Positions 60,480-64,000 of a stretch of DNA of 64,000 bases are shown here, piece by piece. Below the pieces are notes generated by a model. It saw nothing but the letters and a program-made list of their open reading frames with translations. It did no database searches and was not told where the DNA came from. The translations under genes and the position numbers were made by a program. The DNA is from Epiperipatus broadwayi (lineage: Eukaryota; Onychophora; Udeonychophora; Euonychophora; Peripatidae). Within the stretch, counting starts at the first letter, position 1; each line of letters begins with the position of its first letter. Location of the stretch: positions 3,674,877-3,738,876 of the forward strand of contig JAQFVV010006216.1 in the NCBI GenBank assembly GCA_028023455.1, in the 5' to 3' direction.

Positions 60480-62113
60480 TGTACCAGGTTCAAATATGGG
60501 TCTATCGAATCACTGGTCTCTTAGGCAGAAAAGAACATACTCAGAGAGTATGTATGCCCAAATGATAGCTATAAAATATATAACTAGCATTACATTTCCA
60601 GGACATAATTTCTTCTCAACTTGAGTTCAACACCACATTCAAAGCACTTTTTTTGTTTGTGTATAAACACGGGTGCCAGCTATCTATTCAAGAATGAATA
60701 AATAATGCGCCTTGAGCAATGGCCACTAACTCAATGCCTAAATACCCATGACTAGCTCAGCTGTTTGTAATCACTAATAGATTATACATAATTAGTGGTG
60801 AAAGGAATTGATAAAGATTTGTAAAACAATTGATAAAAAGAATTGACTGACAAATAGAGTTTAAGTTTTAAGACAATTTATTAACTAACATTGATTTACT
60901 AAATTTAAGCATCTTTATAATTTTTTAACTAATATAACACACACATTTTAAATTTACACACTATAATATATATCTTATGAAAAGCACAAATAATATTTGA
61001 TGTTTATAAAGTCATATAGCATTCATAAACATGCACATCAATAGTTCATTTTATGCATGATTATAGAGTTCAAATTACTTGTCTCTGGAGGCTTTACGAA
61101 TTAATGCGATGCAATGGCTATTATAGAAATAAGAATATGAAATATTATCACCTAGGATTTTGAATGTAGATGTAGAACTTCATTTTATTTGGTTACTGTT
61201 TTAGGTGAGAATATTTCCATTACGAATACTTCCAGCTGGCTGGGATGTTTCCTTGATGAGTTTCATTATTCTTCATGATTATTATTATTGGAGACAATTA
61301 GATATTGATGGAGATTTCCAAGTTGTTAAACTGACATTATTTCACAGGCAGATCTTGCTGTTTTCATTGGACATCAGGCTGTAGAGAGGCATGTATTTCC
61401 CAAAACTGCTCAGCACCGCATTTTGTTTCTGGATACAATTAACTCAACTGATTGTCTTCTCTTGACTTAACTGATTCAATTAATTTCTGAACTCAACTGA
61501 TTATTCCATAAAATTTTACTATTTATACCTGTGAAGTGTTTTTCTTTTCGATATCCTTCGGCAATATCTGTTGTCGAAATTTCATTGATAATCCTTTGAC
61601 AATGTGTTTTGGAAGATTGTTTAATTAGTAATAGCCATGCAGATGTGTTGTTTTACATTTTAATTAATAGCCATTGCCGTGTTTTTTAATGACAACCTTC
61701 TTTTATTTCATTTTAATATTTATTACACCGACATTTTTATTTATTTACAGTCACACACATATACGCACATATATAACTAGTTTTAAGATTACTTTTTCTT
61801 TAATTTGAATGAAAAGAGATTTGTATTTTTTAAACTTTAAATTATATTTTGATTAATAATAATAAACTCTACTTTCTTTTATAAAACTTTTAGTTTAATT
61901 TTTTCTAACGAAACACCCCTCTTCCCTTCTTATTAATTAATTATAGCTTTTATTTCAAAAACTAACAATAGAAAACTATTTGATTCTTATCTTTTTTGAA
62001 AACAAACTGTAATAAACTCTTCAACATTTAATTTTACGTTTTTTGTTTTATGAAAGATTATTTTAATAATTTTTTTAGACAAAATTATATGTGCCAATAT
62101 CAATATTGGTACA
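60480..62113 (-). repeat. 5' LTR
   Basis: Partner of 56314-57935, read on the minus strand from TGTACCAATATTG (62113) to GGTACA (60480), with TATAAATA at 61527-61520. The 66-residue frame 62187-61987 is LTR-edge sequence, not a gene. Confidence 0.85.
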
Positions 62114-62560
62114 ATATATATGCTTTGTGCACAAATAATGAAGTTTGTAAAAGCAAATAATACTCTACAATTTAATGAGCTGAGCACTTTCGGAAGGGTT
62201 TATGCTTCCATAATCATAGCTATTAAATTGTTGAAAACTATACTAATGTAATATGCACATATATTTTAAATTGTGCTTTACACAAAGGCTAATAATACTA
62301 TGCTTCACTTTTTTGTGTAGAGTACAATTTAAAACTTACCACTTAAAGATGAAGCAAAAACAATTATTTTTTTTAATTATGCACATATATTCAAATTAAT
62401 GCAAAGTGATTAAAGAGATCATTTTTGAGAAAGAGAAAAGCATGCATCATGTCTATTGATTGATGTAGGATCGCTTGCTATATAGCACGCTTCCTTTACC
62501 TTATGTTTGGTGCTTCTTGCAGAACAGACAACAATTGCAGTGGTTGATTGGAAAACATGG
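62114..62560. other. Spacer between the LTR element and the gypsy pol relic
   Basis: AT-rich, with no recognisable domain. It may be the remainder of the pol-bearing element into which the LTR element inserted. Confidence 0.35.
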
Positions 62561-64000
62561 CCAGTGGGCCTTTCATGTTTGGTAAAGATTGAATTAGTTT
62601 TTAAGTTATAATCTTATTATAAAGGTTATTTATGCTGTGCAATTCTGGTTGCAATGTTAGTCCTGCTTTCATCATAATATGATGCTTGGCAATCACTTTT
62701 TTATCTTTAAATGCTTGGGCCTGCTCTCCTGACCATTTCCATGGGAGATGGTTCTTTAATAGTCTCAACAGTGGTTTCACATTTTCTGAAAATTGCTCCA
62801 GGAATCAATTATAAAAATTGCAAAGGCTTAAGAAAGATTGTACCTGTTTCCTTGACTAAGGTGTTGGAAAATCCCTAATGGCAAGGATTTTATCAGGATA
62901 TGATTAAATACCCTGGGACCCTGTCATGTGCCCCAAATATGCTACTTCATCTCTACACAGACATAGCTGAATGGGCCCATCTTTTTGCTTTACCACCAAA
63001 ACATGGTTACAATAGTGATGAGCATTTTGACACTATTCCCCAATCCAACATCTTGTCAATTTGTTTCTTTACCACCCCTTTGTACTGATGTAGTATGGGA
63101 TATGATCTTGATTGAAAAGGTTGTGTCTAATTCAATCTAATCCTTTGCTCAAACCCTTAAATCATACCTGATACATCAGAAAAAACTGGACATTTCGTCA
63201 GAATTTCTTCAAGCTTTGATTTTACCATGTTTCTCACCATTCTGGCTTCTTCCACTTTTACTCTATTAATGCTTTTGATTGTTTCCTCCCTGATTTTCAG
63301 CACTCTGATAGAACCATTAAATACATTTGACATAAAACCCAGCTCCTTCTTTTTATATATCAGCTGTTCTTTTTTGTAATTGAGAGTGCACTTGGGTCTG
63401 TGTAAAAAATCAGATCCCACTAATGTGTCATGTATCAGATTTTTTGTGATCAAGAATGCATGCAAAATGATCTCATTGATCTTTATTTCCACCCACCCCT
63501 GTCAGAGCTCTATCTTTGCCTTATGATTATTTGTCATGGTGATGTGGGTTGCTTTTAGCAGAAGTGTTTGTACCCTTGACTGCTCTCTTAATATTTGTTG
63601 GTATAACTTCCTGGCTTCCTGAATCTATGAGAATTGCTAATCTTTTTTCACCAAACCTAACAATGAGTTTTGGGAAAGTTTGTGGGGAATATTCTGAAAC
63701 TCTGTCTTCTTATGAGCATATGAGATTTTCTACTTGTCTTCTTTTCTCTGCATAGATTGAGTTTGATCTGTTTCCTTTATCCATTTTCCTTTTTCTGTTC
63801 TCTTTCTTATGATCATACATCTGCATTCCATCTATATTTCTAACTTCCCTGCCTTCTAATCTACATTGATAGTTGCTCACCTCTAACATACCTCACACTT
63901 TATTTATTTCCTTAGCTGATTTATTAATCCAAACAAATTTTGACACATTATCCCTACTATTTGCTTCTCCAACATTTTTCATGCTTCCAAGCTTCCCAAT
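62561..64000 (-). pseudogene. Ty3/gypsy-type pol relic: protease, part of RT, RNase H linker
   Basis: Reading on the minus strand from 64000: a basic linker, then an aspartic protease, PKLIVRFGEKRLAILIDSGS (63660-63600, intact D-S-G), continuing in frame 63492-63157 with INEIILHAFLITKNLIHDTL then VGSDFL, the protease flap and the x-x-G-S-D-F-L motif. Then comes LTKCPVFSDVSGMI, the start of RT, and KKQIDKMLDWGIVSKCSS, VLVVKQKDGPIQLCL. Next, directly, come VAYLGHMTGSQGI, KILAIRDFPTP, VQSFLSLCNFYN and KPLLRLLKNHLPWKWSGEQA, which is the region after the RT catalytic core leading to RNase H. The core carrying the catalytic Asp residues is missing, apparently by internal deletion. Frameshifts and stops are present. 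The upstream gag lies beyond the window. Confidence 0.85.

Larger units (their letters stand above)
56314..62113 (-). mobile_element. LTR retrotransposon with two LTRs, gag-like ORF only
   Basis: Direct repeats 56314-57935 (1,622 bases) and 60480-62113 (1,634) both run TGTACC..GGTACA and are flanked by ATAT on both outer sides. The PBS at 60477-60460 shows the element is on the minus strand, so the right copy is the 5' LTR. The 2.5-kb internal region holds a 153-residue coiled-coil frame (60088-59627) and diverged tandem repeats, with no protease, RT or integrase. It looks like a LARD-type non-autonomous element or a pol deletion. The two LTRs differ at many positions (roughly one in ten in the first 130 bases), so the insertion is not young. 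A homologous solo LTR is at 46685-48403. Confidence 0.85.

Overview
The window looks like intergenic DNA from an AT-rich invertebrate (metazoan) genome. It is roughly three-quarters A+T by eye, with long A/T runs and no bacterial gene packing, operons or ribosome-binding sites. It contains many decayed eukaryotic transposable elements: Penelope-like elements, Ty3/gypsy-type LTR elements, non-LTR retrotransposons, hAT, tRNA-type SINEs and MITE-like foldbacks. I found no convincing host protein gene, rRNA or functional tRNA. The species cannot be named from the sequence alone.

Layout. 0-2.6 kb: minus-strand coiled-coil gag-like frames, then a primer-binding-site-like sequence and an LTR edge. 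4.3-4.8 kb: 3' end of a LINE. 6.9-10.5 kb: two Penelope-like copies head to head. 10.8-11.9 kb: a third Penelope copy with its GIY-YIG domain. 13.7-13.9 kb: a near-perfect foldback. 15.9-23.8 kb: a plus-strand LTR retrotransposon with long LTRs and gag remains. 25.7-26.6 kb: old divergent tandem repeats. 28.4 kb: a SINE relic. 29.6-30.3 kb: a foldback made of two Penelope 3' ends. 30.3-32.5 kb: the best-preserved Penelope-like element (RT plus GIY-YIG, minus strand). 33.0-33.6 kb: an inverted pair of another repeat with a hammerhead-like core. 35.8 kb: a SINE. 36.7-37.6 kb and 45.5-46.3 kb: LINE reverse-transcriptase relics. 42.2-42.7 kb: a hAT transposase C-terminus. 44.95-45.16 kb: a trinucleotide microsatellite. 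46.7-48.4 kb: a solo LTR. 49.9-52.2 kb: an LTR-like region ending in a PBS-like site. 53.8-55.5 kb: a TG..CA-bounded block with internal stem-loop repeats. 56.3-62.1 kb: an LTR element with both LTRs, a tRNA-Lys-type PBS and only a gag-like ORF, so probably non-autonomous. 62.6-64.0 kb: a gypsy protease/RT remnant.

Nothing here works together as a pathway; the parts are layers of insertions. The most notable theme is the architecture of the Penelope-like copies. In three places a copy is fused 5'-side to 5'-side with an inverted, usually 5'-truncated partner, with the 3' ends facing outward. Their 3' untranslated regions carry short hairpins resembling decayed hammerhead-ribozyme cores. Coordinates of decayed elements are approximate unless a sequence boundary is stated.
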